The position numbers and the translations under genes were made by a program. A stretch of 64,000 bases of DNA from Dongia_A sp039808885. Lineage in GTDB: Bacteria > Pseudomonadota > Alphaproteobacteria > Dongiales > Dongiaceae. The notes under the pieces are model-generated. The model ran no database searches. It saw only the letters and a program-made list of their open reading frames with translations, and was not told where the DNA came from. The stretch lies in contig JBDHTX010000015.1 in assembly GCA_039808885.1 (NCBI GenBank), positions 33,736 through 97,735 of the forward strand, written 5' to 3'. The first letter of the stretch is position 1. Each line of letters opens with the position of its first letter. This document shows, in pieces, positions 7,640 through 15,529 of this stretch.

Positions 7640-8029
7640 CGAGCGTGACATCCTCTTGGCCCGACGATCGTCCCCCGACGATCGTCCCCCAACGATCGTC
7701 CGCTGACACGCCGCCGCCGTCGGGCTCCCGCAGCGGCGCTTAACCCAAAAGACACAATCGCGTGCGCAAGCTCTTGCGCCCCGGCGGAAAATTCCCAATT
7801 GACGTGGGGGCGCGTTGATGTATTTTTCGCGCCCAGTCGAAACTGCTGACGAGCTGCTTGATGTACGCCTTGCGTCTCCGACGACGTATCCCAGTCTGCC
7901 TGCCGGGCGGGACGGTCGGTCGTACGCAAGGTTCGGAGCACCTCCATTAGCAAGGTGATCCTCCAGGGCGACGACGGGCCGGGCGAAACCGGCGAAACGA
8001 TCGAAACCCTGTTGTGAAGGATCACCTCG
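7640..8029. other. 390-bp intergenic region without a supported gene
   Basis: Between the Usp gene and the GNAT gene. It holds a 14-bp tandem repeat (7662-7703) and a short inverted repeat, GCGCAAG (7764-7770) and CTTGCGC (7773-7779). A 46-codon open frame at 7818-7958 has no ribosome site and no recognisable similarity. Base composition changes after 7740 towards less GC, so this may be a decayed insertion, but no IS ends were seen. Confidence 0.5.
7662..7703. repeat. 14-bp tandem repeat, three units
   Basis: Two identical units of CGACGATCGTCCCC (7662-7675 and 7676-7689) and one variant (7690-7703). Each contains the palindrome ACGATCGT. The octamer also occurs in the final codons of the upstream Usp gene at 7625-7632, and the last unit continues like the gene end (GTCCGCTGAC), so the array appears to derive from the gene's 3' end. 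Confidence 0.8.
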
Positions 8030-8605
8030 ATGAAGCTCATCAAACCCGAGTTCCAGATCAAACCTGAGCCCGCCGCGCTGGCTGGCGCCGTCGAGCGTTT
8101 GTACGACGACGTGTTTGGCCCGGCGCGGTTCCACAAGGCTTCCTACCAGTTCCGAGACGGCGTTGCGCCGGTGAAGGAACTGAGCTGGATCGCGCTGGAA
8201 GGCGACCGCCTGGTCGGCGTCATCCGTTATTGGCCGATCCTGGTGGGCGAGACCGGCCATCCGGCTTTGCTGCTCGGCCCCCTCGCCATCGCGCCCGACA
8301 AGGCCGGCAAGGGCATCGGCCGCGCCCTGATGTTCAAGACCCTCGAACTCGCCGCGCAGCTCGGCCACGACCTGGTGCTGCTGGTGGGCGACGTCGACTA
8401 CTACAAGAGATTCGGTTTCGTGCCGGCGACGCCGCATGGCTTCGTCATGCCCGGTGAAACGCGGCCCGAAAGGCTGCAGGTGGCCCCGTTGAAGGACGAC
8501 GTCCTGGGCCGGATCGCGGGGGATCTTCGCCATCTCTCGACCGGGCTCCCGGCCGTCGCGATCCGCGCCGCCAAGCGCCCGGCCCGCCGCGCCCGCGCCC
8601 GCTAA
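8030..8605 (+). CDS. GNAT-family N-acetyltransferase (YhbS-like)
   Basis: 191 residues. The acetyl-CoA-binding core is visible: LGPLAIAPDKAGKGIGRALM, near residues 83-102, supplies the Q/RxxGxG/A-type loop, followed by VLLVGDVDYYKRFGF, a typical beta5 element of YhbS-like N-acetyltransferases. The protein ends in a basic Arg/Ala tail. AAGGA upstream of ATG 8030 supports the start. The acceptor substrate is unknown. The gene ends at a strong shared terminator with the convergent binding-protein gene. Confidence 0.85.
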   Translation: MKLIKPEFQIKPEPAALAGAVERLYDDVFGPARFHKASYQFRDGVAPVKELSWIALEGDRLVGVIRYWPILVGETGHPALLLGPLAIAPDKAGKGIGRALMFKTLELAAQLGHDLVLLVGDVDYYKRFGFVPATPHGFVMPGETRPERLQVAPLKDDVLGRIAGDLRHLSTGLPAVAIRAAKRPARRARAR

Positions 8606-8637
8606 GTCGCCCGCCGATCTGAGCGGCGAATGAGATG

Positions 8638-8670
8638 AACCGCCCGCCGGAAGCCTCCGGCGGGCGGTTT
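8638..8670. terminator. Bidirectional rho-independent-type terminator
   Basis: A 13-bp perfect GC-rich stem (8638-8650 with 8657-8669) closes a 6-nt loop, AAGCCT. It sits between the convergent GNAT and binding-protein genes. The flanking T tracts are short in both directions (TTT on +, TT on -). Confidence 0.85.
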
Positions 8671-8678
8671 CGTCTGGC

Positions 8679-9563
8679 TCAGTCGGGCAGGCCCGACATG
8701 CGCGAGAGCGCCTTCAGCAGCTCCGACGGCTTGGCCTCGGGATCGACCGACTTGCGGAACACCTTGATCATCCCGCCGGTGCGGAACAGGTGGCTGAGCG
8801 CGGTGTCGACGGCGAGGCGGAAGCGATGGTCGATCGGCAGGGCCAGCGCATAGGGCTCGATGGTGATGTAGCTGTCGGCCAGCATGAGGTCGCCGGCGCC
8901 GGCCTCATGACGCAGCCTCTCCTCCAGGATCGTGCGGTCGGCGAAATAGGCGACGATGGCGCCGGACTTCAGCTGCGCGAAACCATCGTCATGGCTCCTG
9001 ACCACGACCAGCTCGGCCTTGATGCCCTGCTCCTCCAGGATGGCGGTGACATCGCGCTCCGTGGTGGTGCCGCCGAGCACGCCGACCTTCTGCCCGGCGA
9101 AGGCGTCCAGGCTGGTCGGGCCGCCGGGGCGGATCACCAGGCCGGCGCCGCTCACATAGGTGGGGATGGAGAAATCGACCCGCTCGCGCCGCGCCAGCGT
9201 CGCGGTCGTCGCCTCGCACAGCAGATCGGCGCGGCCGGCGACGATCGCGTCGAAGCGGTCGGCGGCGGTGACCTCGACATAGGTGACTTTCAGGTCCGGC
9301 AGGCTCAGCTGCTGCTGCAGCGCCGCCGCCACCTCGCGGCACAGATTGACCGAATAGCCCCCCGGCTGGCCGTCCTTGACGAAGGAGAACGGCGCCGCGT
9401 CGGGACGGTAGGCCAGCCGGATCTCGCCCCGTGCCTTGATCTGCGCCAGGGTGTCGACCGGGTCCTCGGCGGCCGCGCCGCCCGACGCGGCGCAGAGCGC
9501 AACCCCCGCCGCCAGCGCCGCAACGCGCAGCCTTCCGCCACCGGGCACCGAAGCAATCCGCAT
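8679..9563 (-). CDS. ABC transporter substrate-binding protein, amino-acid type (SBP_bac_3)
   Basis: 294 residues. A signal peptide covers about residues 1-33 and ends ASGGAAA. The mature protein begins with a typical SBP_bac_3 segment (IKARGEIRLAYRPDAAPFSF) and contains GYSVNLCREVAAAL, ADLLCEATT and GQKVGVLGGTT. Such proteins bind polar amino acids or small carboxylates in the periplasm. GAGGGAGG precedes ATG 9563; the frame is open further upstream only through non-homologous sequence. No permease or ATPase gene follows. It lies 119 bp downstream of, and in line with, the lactonase/dehydrogenase/aldolase genes, so it may bring in their substrate (inference). Confidence 0.85.
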   Translation of the reverse strand: MRIASVPGGGRLRVAALAAGVALCAASGGAAAEDPVDTLAQIKARGEIRLAYRPDAAPFSFVKDGQPGGYSVNLCREVAAALQQQLSLPDLKVTYVEVTAADRFDAIVAGRADLLCEATTATLARRERVDFSIPTYVSGAGLVIRPGGPTSLDAFAGQKVGVLGGTTTERDVTAILEEQGIKAELVVVRSHDDGFAQLKSGAIVAYFADRTILEERLRHEAGAGDLMLADSYITIEPYALALPIDHRFRLAVDTALSHLFRTGGMIKVFRKSVDPEAKPSELLKALSRMSGLPD

Positions 9564-9682
9564 GACCCGCCTCCCTCTCGCCGCAGGCGCAAAGTCTAGT
9601 CGTGGCGGCGGTGCTTGGGAAATCACGAGCGGCGCCGGATCGAGCGCGGCGCGGCCGCCGCGCCGCCAACGCAGCGGCGGGC

Positions 9683-10369
9683 TCAGATCTCCACCACCCG
9701 GTCCGAGTCCAGGATCGCCTGGATGAAATCTGGCACCTGCAGCCCGGCCTTCACCTTCGCCTCCAGCGCCGCCTCGGCCGCACGCACGTCGGCGAGACGC
9801 CGCAGGACCGTGGCGATCTCGCCGCGCGGCACGATCACCACGCCGTCGCGGTCGCCGAGGACGAGGTCGCCGGATTCGACCGCCGCGCCGCCCACCACCA
9901 CCGGCAAGCCGACCGTGCCCGGGCCGTTGCGCACCGGCGAATTGGGCGTCACCCCGGCGCAATAGGCCGGCAGGCCGACGCCCAGCACGCCGACCAGGTC
10001 GCGCACCAGCCCGTCGGTGACGAAGCCGGCGACGCCGCGATTCTTCGCCATGCCGAGCAGCAGGTCGCCGGTCACCGAGGTGGCGGTGAAGCCGTCGGTC
10101 GCCGCCACCAGGATGTCGCCGGGCTTAGCCACCGCCAGCGCGCCGAACAAGGCCAGGTTGTCGGCCGGGCCGCATTGGCAGGTGACCGCCACGCCGACCA
10201 TCACCCGATCGGCCGGCGTCAGCGGCTTGATCCGGTAATCCAGCGCGCCGCGCCCGCCCATGGCGTCGATGGCATAGCCGGTCGGCACGCCGGCGAAGGC
10301 GGCCACCTCCGCGGCGGCGGGCCGGGGGAAGTCGCGCCGGATGGTGAGCAGCGGCGGGTCCTTGATCAT
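9683..10369 (-). CDS. RraA-family protein, putative 4-hydroxy-2-oxoacid aldolase
   Basis: 228 residues of the RraA/HMG-CHA aldolase family. GVPTGYAIDAMGGRGALD near the N-terminus, GDILVAATDGF in the middle and GFVTDGLVRDL with the conserved D/R pair are all present. Catalytically active members cleave 4-hydroxy-4-methyl- or 4-carboxy-4-hydroxy-2-oxoacids to pyruvate using a divalent metal; others regulate RNase E. The neighbours favour an enzyme. The start overlaps the end of the upstream dehydrogenase gene by an ATGA, so the two are translationally coupled. A plausible role is the last step of a route that starts with the upstream lactonase (inference). Confidence 0.85.
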   Translation of the reverse strand: MIKDPPLLTIRRDFPRPAAAEVAAFAGVPTGYAIDAMGGRGALDYRIKPLTPADRVMVGVAVTCQCGPADNLALFGALAVAKPGDILVAATDGFTATSVTGDLLLGMAKNRGVAGFVTDGLVRDLVGVLGVGLPAYCAGVTPNSPVRNGPGTVGLPVVVGGAAVESGDLVLGDRDGVVIVPRGEIATVLRRLADVRAAEAALEAKVKAGLQVPDFIQAILDSDRVVEI

Positions 10370-11544
10370 GCGCTGTGTCCTTGTCGCTGAAGCAGGAGGT
10401 CGGGCTTGAGGCCGGCGATGCTGGTGACGCCGCAGAGGCCCATGACGCGGTCGATCTCGAGGCGGTAGATCTCCAGCATCCGCGCCACACCGGCCTCGCC
10501 GGCGACCGCGAGGCCCCAGAGCTGCGGCCGCCCGACCAGGCAGGCCGAAGCGCCGAGGGCCAGCGCCTTCACCACGTCGCTGCCGCGGCGCAGGCCGCCG
10601 TCGAGCAGCACCGGGATCCTGCCTTCCACCGCCGCGGCGATGCCGGGCAGCGCCTCGATGCTGCTGGCGGCGCCATCGAGCTGGCGGCCGCCGTGGTTGG
10701 AGACGATGATTGCGTCGACGCCTTCCGTGACCGCGCGGCGCGCCTCGTCCGGGTGCAACACGCCCTTCAGGATCAGCGGGCCGGCCCACAGCTTGCGCAG
10801 GTCCGCGACGTCCTGCCACGACATCGACGGATCGAGCAGCGAGGCCATGCGCCCGGCCAGCGCCTTCATGTCGGCGGCCTCGCCGGGCCGCGCGTAGTTG
10901 CCGAAGGTGACACGCGACAATTCATGCCGCATGCGCCACAGCCACGGGGCTTTCAGCGCCATGGCGGCGAGGCCGCTCACCCCGAAGCGCGGCGGGATCG
11001 AGAAGCCGTTGCGAATGTCGCGCTCGCGGTTGCCCAGCATCTGGTTGTCGATGGTCAGCACCAGCGCGTCATAGCCGGCCTTGGCCGCGCGCTCGGTCAG
11101 CTCGCGGGTGAAGCCGCGATCGCGGTAGACGAAGACCTGCATCCAGCGTGGGCTCGCACCGGTGCCGGCCAGCTCCTCCAAGGTGCAGACCGAGCCGTGG
11201 CTGAGGCAGAAGGCGGTGCCGGCCGCCGCCGCGGCGCGCGCCGCGCAGCGCTCGCCATCCGGCCAGAACAGCCCGGCCAATCCGGTCGGCCCGACGATGA
11301 TGGGCAGCTTCAGCGCTTTGCCGAACAGGATGACGGAGAGATCGCGCGTGGCGGCACCGTCCAGCGGCTTCGGCAGCAAGGCCAGATCGTCGAAGGCGGC
11401 CTCGTTGCGGCGCAAGGTGCGCTCGTCCTCCGCCCCGCCATCGGCGAAATCGAAGACCGGCTTCGGCAGGGCGGCGCGCGCCAGCTCGCGCAAGGCGGCG
11501 ATGGAATAGGCGCGCCGATGCCAGTCGCCCGCGCCACCGATCAT
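10366..11544 (-). CDS. FMN-dependent alpha-hydroxy-acid dehydrogenase (LldD/mandelate dehydrogenase family)
   Basis: 392 residues with the complete alpha-hydroxyacid oxidase TIM barrel. FDFADGGAEDERT is the N-terminal substrate region. IIVGPTGLAGLFWPDGE, the active-site SNHGGRQLD with the proton-abstracting histidine, and LLDGGLRRGSDVVKALALGA for FMN phosphate binding follow. The family oxidises L-lactate, mandelate, glycolate or similar acids to 2-oxoacids; the precise substrate is open. It overlaps the amidohydrolase gene upstream and the RraA gene downstream by 4 bp each, so the three are one transcription-translation unit. Confidence 0.9.
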   Translation of the reverse strand: MIGGAGDWHRRAYSIAALRELARAALPKPVFDFADGGAEDERTLRRNEAAFDDLALLPKPLDGAATRDLSVILFGKALKLPIIVGPTGLAGLFWPDGERCAARAAAAAGTAFCLSHGSVCTLEELAGTGASPRWMQVFVYRDRGFTRELTERAAKAGYDALVLTIDNQMLGNRERDIRNGFSIPPRFGVSGLAAMALKAPWLWRMRHELSRVTFGNYARPGEAADMKALAGRMASLLDPSMSWQDVADLRKLWAGPLILKGVLHPDEARRAVTEGVDAIIVSNHGGRQLDGAASSIEALPGIAAAVEGRIPVLLDGGLRRGSDVVKALALGASACLVGRPQLWGLAVAGEAGVARMLEIYRLEIDRVMGLCGVTSIAGLKPDLLLQRQGHSA

Positions 11545-12401
11545 GCGCGGTCGAGCCGGTAGGCCCGGATAGCGTTGTCGCGGTAAAGCTTGCGCTTCTC
11601 CTCAGGCGTCGCCCCCGCCACCACCCAATCGACGATCTCGACCCATTGCGGATAGGTTCCGGCCAGTTCCAGCACGTGCCAGTCGCCGCCATACATGACG
11701 CGGTCGAAGCCGAAGCAATCTATGGCGTGGGCGATATAGGGCTTCAGCTGCTCGCGCGTCCAGGACTTGTGGTCGGCTTCCGTGGTGACGCCGGAGATCT
11801 TGCACACCACGTTGGGCAGCGACGCCAGCTCCTTCAGATTGCGGCCCCAGGGCTCGAACTCGCCGGCCTTGATCGCCGGCTTGGCGATGTGGTCGAGGAC
11901 GAAGCGCACCTCCGGGCATTGCCGCACCATCCTGATCGCGTTCGGCAGGTGGTGGTGGAAGATGCAGATGTCGAAGACGAGATCGTGCCGCGCCAGCAGC
12001 TTCAGCCCCTCGATGAATTTGGGCTGGATGCAGAAATCCGGGTCCTTCTGGTTCTGGATCAGCCGGCGGATGCCGCGCAGGCGCTGGCAGCGCAGCATCT
12101 TCTCGAGGTCGCCCTGCACGCCGTTGCCGCGCTCCAGTGGCAGCGACGCCACCATGCCCTTGAGGCGCGGATCCGCCTCGCCCAGCGACTCGATCCACTC
12201 CGCCTCGGCCACCTGCTGCGGATCGTCGACATCGACCTCGACGAAGACGATGGTGTCGATGGCGACGGGCGCGGCGGCCTTGGTCAGATGCTCCGGCAAC
12301 ACCGTGCGATTGAGCGAAGGCGCGTTCCTGGTCCAGGCGTAGCCGAAACGTTGCGGATCGGCCAGATGCACGTGGCTATCGACAATCGGAAAATCCGGCA
12401 T
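11541..12401 (-). CDS. Amidohydrolase-2 family hydrolase (lactonase-like)
   Basis: 286 residues. The N-terminal PIVDSHVHL metal motif, FVLDHIAKPAIKAG in the middle and RVMYGGDWHV near the C-terminus with the catalytic Asp are those of the COG3618 L-fuconolactonase/PMD-type amidohydrolases. These hydrolyse sugar or dicarboxylic lactones in the cytoplasm. GAGGAAGGGGAG lies just before ATG 12401. First gene of a coupled operon (4-bp overlap with the FMN dehydrogenase), it would open a lactone to a 2-hydroxyacid for the next enzyme (inference). Confidence 0.85.
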   Translation of the reverse strand: MPDFPIVDSHVHLADPQRFGYAWTRNAPSLNRTVLPEHLTKAAAPVAIDTIVFVEVDVDDPQQVAEAEWIESLGEADPRLKGMVASLPLERGNGVQGDLEKMLRCQRLRGIRRLIQNQKDPDFCIQPKFIEGLKLLARHDLVFDICIFHHHLPNAIRMVRQCPEVRFVLDHIAKPAIKAGEFEPWGRNLKELASLPNVVCKISGVTTEADHKSWTREQLKPYIAHAIDCFGFDRVMYGGDWHVLELAGTYPQWVEIVDWVVAGATPEEKRKLYRDNAIRAYRLDRA

Positions 12402-12494
12402 TGCTCCCCTTCCTCACTCCGGACGCCGCCGGCGACCGGCGCACAGGTGCCAGATTGCAGGTCGAGCCGGGCGAACGCAACCTGCGCCCGGCGG

Positions 12495-12917
12495 CTAGTC
12501 AATGAATTTTGCCAAATCCTGGCAATCCTGCTCCAACTCCCCGGTATGTTCGAACGGATCCGCGGCACTGGTCATCGGCAGCGTCACGGCAATCAGGTTC
12601 ATGCGCGCTTCGAGCAGGGAAAAGATGATCTCCCCGCGCTCGGAATTCGCCTTCATCTTGGACTTGGCGGCCGCCAGGTAGCCCTTCTTTCGGTCATCCA
12701 TCATAGTGTCGTAACAGGCCAGCTGTTCTTCTGCGCCGCGCTCCTCCATCTCCCGCTTCTCCAGGAAGCAGGCATGAATGTCCCGCGCCACCAGGCGGCA
12801 AACGGCAACCGGATCGCCCGCCTCCGCCTTGGCCTCCAGCGTGTCGGTCTTCGGCGCGGTGCTGCAGCTCAACAGGAATCCCGCCAGGAGCATGGCGGCT
12901 AGGCGCGATTTCCCCAT
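12495..12917 (-). CDS. Small putative lipoprotein, function unknown
   Basis: 140 residues. A basic N-terminus (MGKSR), a hydrophobic stretch and the lipobox LLSC give a likely acylated cysteine at residue 18. The mature part is charged and helical with several further cysteines (VCRL, HACF, LACY, QDCQ), and I do not recognise a family. The start at 12917 follows a GGGGGGAA ribosome site on the minus strand. A terminator separates it from the aldehyde dehydrogenase gene upstream, so it is probably expressed on its own. Confidence 0.7.
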   Translation of the reverse strand: MGKSRLAAMLLAGFLLSCSTAPKTDTLEAKAEAGDPVAVCRLVARDIHACFLEKREMEERGAEEQLACYDTMMDDRKKGYLAAAKSKMKANSERGEIIFSLLEARMNLIAVTLPMTSAADPFEHTGELEQDCQDLAKFID

Positions 12918-12930
12918 CGTTCCCCCCAAG

Positions 12931-12958
12931 AAAAAGGGCGGGAGTTTCCTCCCGCCCT
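12931..12958 (-). terminator. Rho-independent terminator after the aldehyde dehydrogenase gene
   Basis: A 10-bp stem (AGGGCGGGAG type) with a 4-nt loop lies at 12935-12958. Read on the minus strand it is followed by a TTTTTCTT tract at 12935-12928. It lies 25 bp past the dehydrogenase stop and just ahead of the lipoprotein ribosome site. Confidence 0.9.
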
Positions 12959-12982
12959 GCAACTCTAGCCTGTAACCGGCGT

Positions 12983-14497
12983 TCAGCCCAGATGCATCCA
13001 CACCGACTTGGTCTGGGTGACGGTGGTCAGCGTTTCCAGGCACTTGTCGCGGCCCATGCCCGACTGCTTGAAGCCGCCCCAGATCGAGGTCATGTCGCCG
13101 TGGTCGAAGCAATTGACCCAGACGATGCCGGCCTCGATGTCGCGCGCCGCCTTGTGGGCGACGGAGACGTCGGAGGTCCAGATGCTGGCCGCCAGGCCGT
13201 AGATCGAATCGTTGGCCATGGCGATGGCGTCGTCGAGCTTCTTGTAGGAGAGCACGCCGGTCACGGGACCGAAGATCTCCTCCTTGGCGATGCGCATGTC
13301 GTTCTTGACGCCGGTGAAGAGCGTCGGGGCGACATAGCAGCCCTTGTCCAGGCCCTTCGGCGCGCTGCCGCCGAGCTGCACCTTGGCGCCTTCCTTCTTG
13401 CCGATGTCGATGTAGGAGAGCACGCGCTTCTGCTGCTCGCGCGTCACCAGCGGGCCCATGGTGGTCGCGGGATCGAGCGGATCGCCGGGATTGAAGCTCT
13501 TCTTCGCCTTGTCGATGAACTTGGCGACGAACTCGTCATGGATCTTGGCGTCGACGATCAGGCGCGAGCCCGCGTTGCAGACCTCGCCCTGGTTGCCGTA
13601 GATGCCGTTCACCGCGTATTGCACGGCGGTATCCAGATCGGGCACGTCGCCGGTGACGATCTGCGGGGTCTTGCCGCCGCACTCGGTGGTGACCCGCTTC
13701 ATGTTGGACTGGCCGGCATAGACCATCATCAGCTTGCCGACCTCGGTCGAGCCGGTGAAGCCGACCTTGTCCACGTCCATGTGCAGGGCCAGCGCCTTGC
13801 CGACCTCCTCGCCGAGGCCGTGCACCACGTTGAACACGCCGGCCGGGCCGCCGGCCTCCATGAACAGCCTGGCCATCAGGTTGGCCGACAGCGGCGATTG
13901 CTCGGCCGGCTTCAGGATGACCGAGTTGCCGGCGGCCAAAGCGGGCGCCACCTTCCACGAGGCCATCATCAGCGGATAGTTCCACGGCACGATGCAGCCG
14001 ACGACACCCAGCGGCTGGCGCAGGATGTAGTGGAACTCGGAGGGCGCCGTCTCGGTCACCTGGCCGGAGACCTTGTCGATGGTCTCGCCGAAGAAGTTGA
14101 AGGTCATCACCGCGCCGGGGATGTCGATGTTCAGCATCTCGCTGATCGGCTTGCCCATGTCGACGGTGTCGAGCAGCGCGAATTCCAGCGCGTTCTCCTC
14201 GATCAGCCGGGCGAACTTGTAGACGATGGCCATGCGGTCGCGCGGCGCCATGCGCGACCACACGCCCGACTTGAAGGCCTTGCGCGCCGCCTTCACCGCC
14301 GCGTCGACGTCGGAGGCGTCGCCGCGCGCCACCTCGGCGATCACGTCGCCGGTCGCCGGGTTGATGGTCTGGAAGGTCCGGCCCTTCTTCGCGGCCACGA
14401 ACTTGCCGTCGATGAAGTGGCGGGTTTCCGGCTTCAGCTTGCCGGCGGCCTTGTGCAACGCCTTCGCGTCCAGGGCGCGCGCCTGTTCGAGATTCAT
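12983..14497 (-). CDS. NAD(P)-dependent aldehyde dehydrogenase (PuuC/betaine-aldehyde type)
   Basis: 504 residues, a full-length ALDH. The oxyanion Asn lies in PWNYPLMM, the cofactor loop is GFTGSTEVGK, the general base Glu is in TECGGKTPQ, the nucleophile Cys is in NQGEVCNAGSR, and EEIFGPV follows. Overall it most resembles gamma-glutamyl-gamma-aminobutyraldehyde dehydrogenases and broad-range aldehyde dehydrogenases, but the aldehyde cannot be fixed from sequence. GAGGGAGGAA before ATG 14497 sets the start. It is monocistronic, with a strong terminator after it. Confidence 0.92.
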   Translation of the reverse strand: MNLEQARALDAKALHKAAGKLKPETRHFIDGKFVAAKKGRTFQTINPATGDVIAEVARGDASDVDAAVKAARKAFKSGVWSRMAPRDRMAIVYKFARLIEENALEFALLDTVDMGKPISEMLNIDIPGAVMTFNFFGETIDKVSGQVTETAPSEFHYILRQPLGVVGCIVPWNYPLMMASWKVAPALAAGNSVILKPAEQSPLSANLMARLFMEAGGPAGVFNVVHGLGEEVGKALALHMDVDKVGFTGSTEVGKLMMVYAGQSNMKRVTTECGGKTPQIVTGDVPDLDTAVQYAVNGIYGNQGEVCNAGSRLIVDAKIHDEFVAKFIDKAKKSFNPGDPLDPATTMGPLVTREQQKRVLSYIDIGKKEGAKVQLGGSAPKGLDKGCYVAPTLFTGVKNDMRIAKEEIFGPVTGVLSYKKLDDAIAMANDSIYGLAASIWTSDVSVAHKAARDIEAGIVWVNCFDHGDMTSIWGGFKQSGMGRDKCLETLTTVTQTKSVWMHLG

Positions 14498-14612
14498 GAT
14501 GTTCCTCCCTCGGAAATGGCGCGCCGGCAGGGGCATGGCGCGCTTCGGCCGTGGTTATAGCGCGGGGCCCGCGAAGGGCGCCAGAGCAGCGCGGTCGCAG
14601 GCCGGTAAGGGC

Positions 14613-15524
14613 TTAGGATTGCTGCGGAATCCGCGACCGCTCGCGCGCCCGCACGCGTTCGCGGTGGAGCGCATAGAGGCCCGACCCGACGATCAGGGCG
14701 ATGCCGATCCAGGTGCTGGGCACCGGCCAGTCGCCGAACCAGAACCAGCCGGCCATGACGATCCACAGGATCTGCACATAGATGAACGGCGCCAGCGTGC
14801 CGCCCGGCGCGGCGCCGAAGGCCTTGATCATCAGGAAATGCCCGAGCCCGCCGGAGATGCCGAGGCCGAAGAACATGATCCACATGAAGCCGTCGACCGG
14901 CTGCCAGACGAAGGGCATGACCAGGCTGAGGCCGATGACGCCGGCGATGCCGGCATAGGCGAGCGAGGTCGCGGCGGAATCCGCGCGCGAGACGACGCGG
15001 GTCAGGGTCGAATAGACCGAGCCGCAGACGGCCGAGCCCAGGGCCGGCAGGACCCCCCAATGCACCGTGCCGATGCCGGGGCGGATGACCACCAGCACGC
15101 CGACCAGCCCGACGATCACCGCCGCCCAGCGCCGCGGCCCCACGCGTTCCTTGAGGAAGATGTGGGCCAGCGCCGTGATCAGCAGCGGCTCCAGGAAGGC
15201 GACCGCGGTGGCGTCGGCCAGCGGCGCGAGATGCACGGCGGCGAAAAAGAACAAGGTGGCGCCGAGCAGCAACAGCGAGCGGATGATCTGCAGCCAGGGA
15301 TGCCGGGTGGCGAAGATGCGCCGCCAGCCCGCAACCGACCAGCTGGCCCGGGCGAAGGGCCGCTCGCCATAGAACGGCAGGAACAGGAAGTGGAAGACGT
15401 AGCGGCCCCAGGCCACCTGCAGCACCGGCAGGGTCAGCGCGGTTTGCTTGGCCAGCGAATCGAGGAAGGTGAAGACCAGTCCCGATCCCAGCAGGAACAG
15501 GATGCCGCGGAGCGTCTTTTCCAT
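14613..15524 (-). CDS. EamA/DMT-family membrane transporter
   Basis: 303 residues with ten predicted hydrophobic helices in two EamA repeats. Landmarks are VAWGRYVFHF in the first half, ATAVAFLEPLLITALAHIFLKER at the end of repeat 1, and FIYVQILWIVMAGWFWFGD in repeat 2. Drug/metabolite transporters of this type export small metabolites; the substrate is unknown. The ATG lies 5 bp after the antiporter stop, so it is translated with the cyclase-antiporter operon. Whether it belongs functionally to that pair is unclear. Confidence 0.88.
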   Translation of the reverse strand: MEKTLRGILFLLGSGLVFTFLDSLAKQTALTLPVLQVAWGRYVFHFLFLPFYGERPFARASWSVAGWRRIFATRHPWLQIIRSLLLLGATLFFFAAVHLAPLADATAVAFLEPLLITALAHIFLKERVGPRRWAAVIVGLVGVLVVIRPGIGTVHWGVLPALGSAVCGSVYSTLTRVVSRADSAATSLAYAGIAGVIGLSLVMPFVWQPVDGFMWIMFFGLGISGGLGHFLMIKAFGAAPGGTLAPFIYVQILWIVMAGWFWFGDWPVPSTWIGIALIVGSGLYALHRERVRARERSRIPQQS

Positions 15525-15529
15525 GCGGC

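Noticed and set aside
7818..7958. 46-codon open frame
   Set aside because: No ribosome site, no recognised similarity; the region may be a relic.
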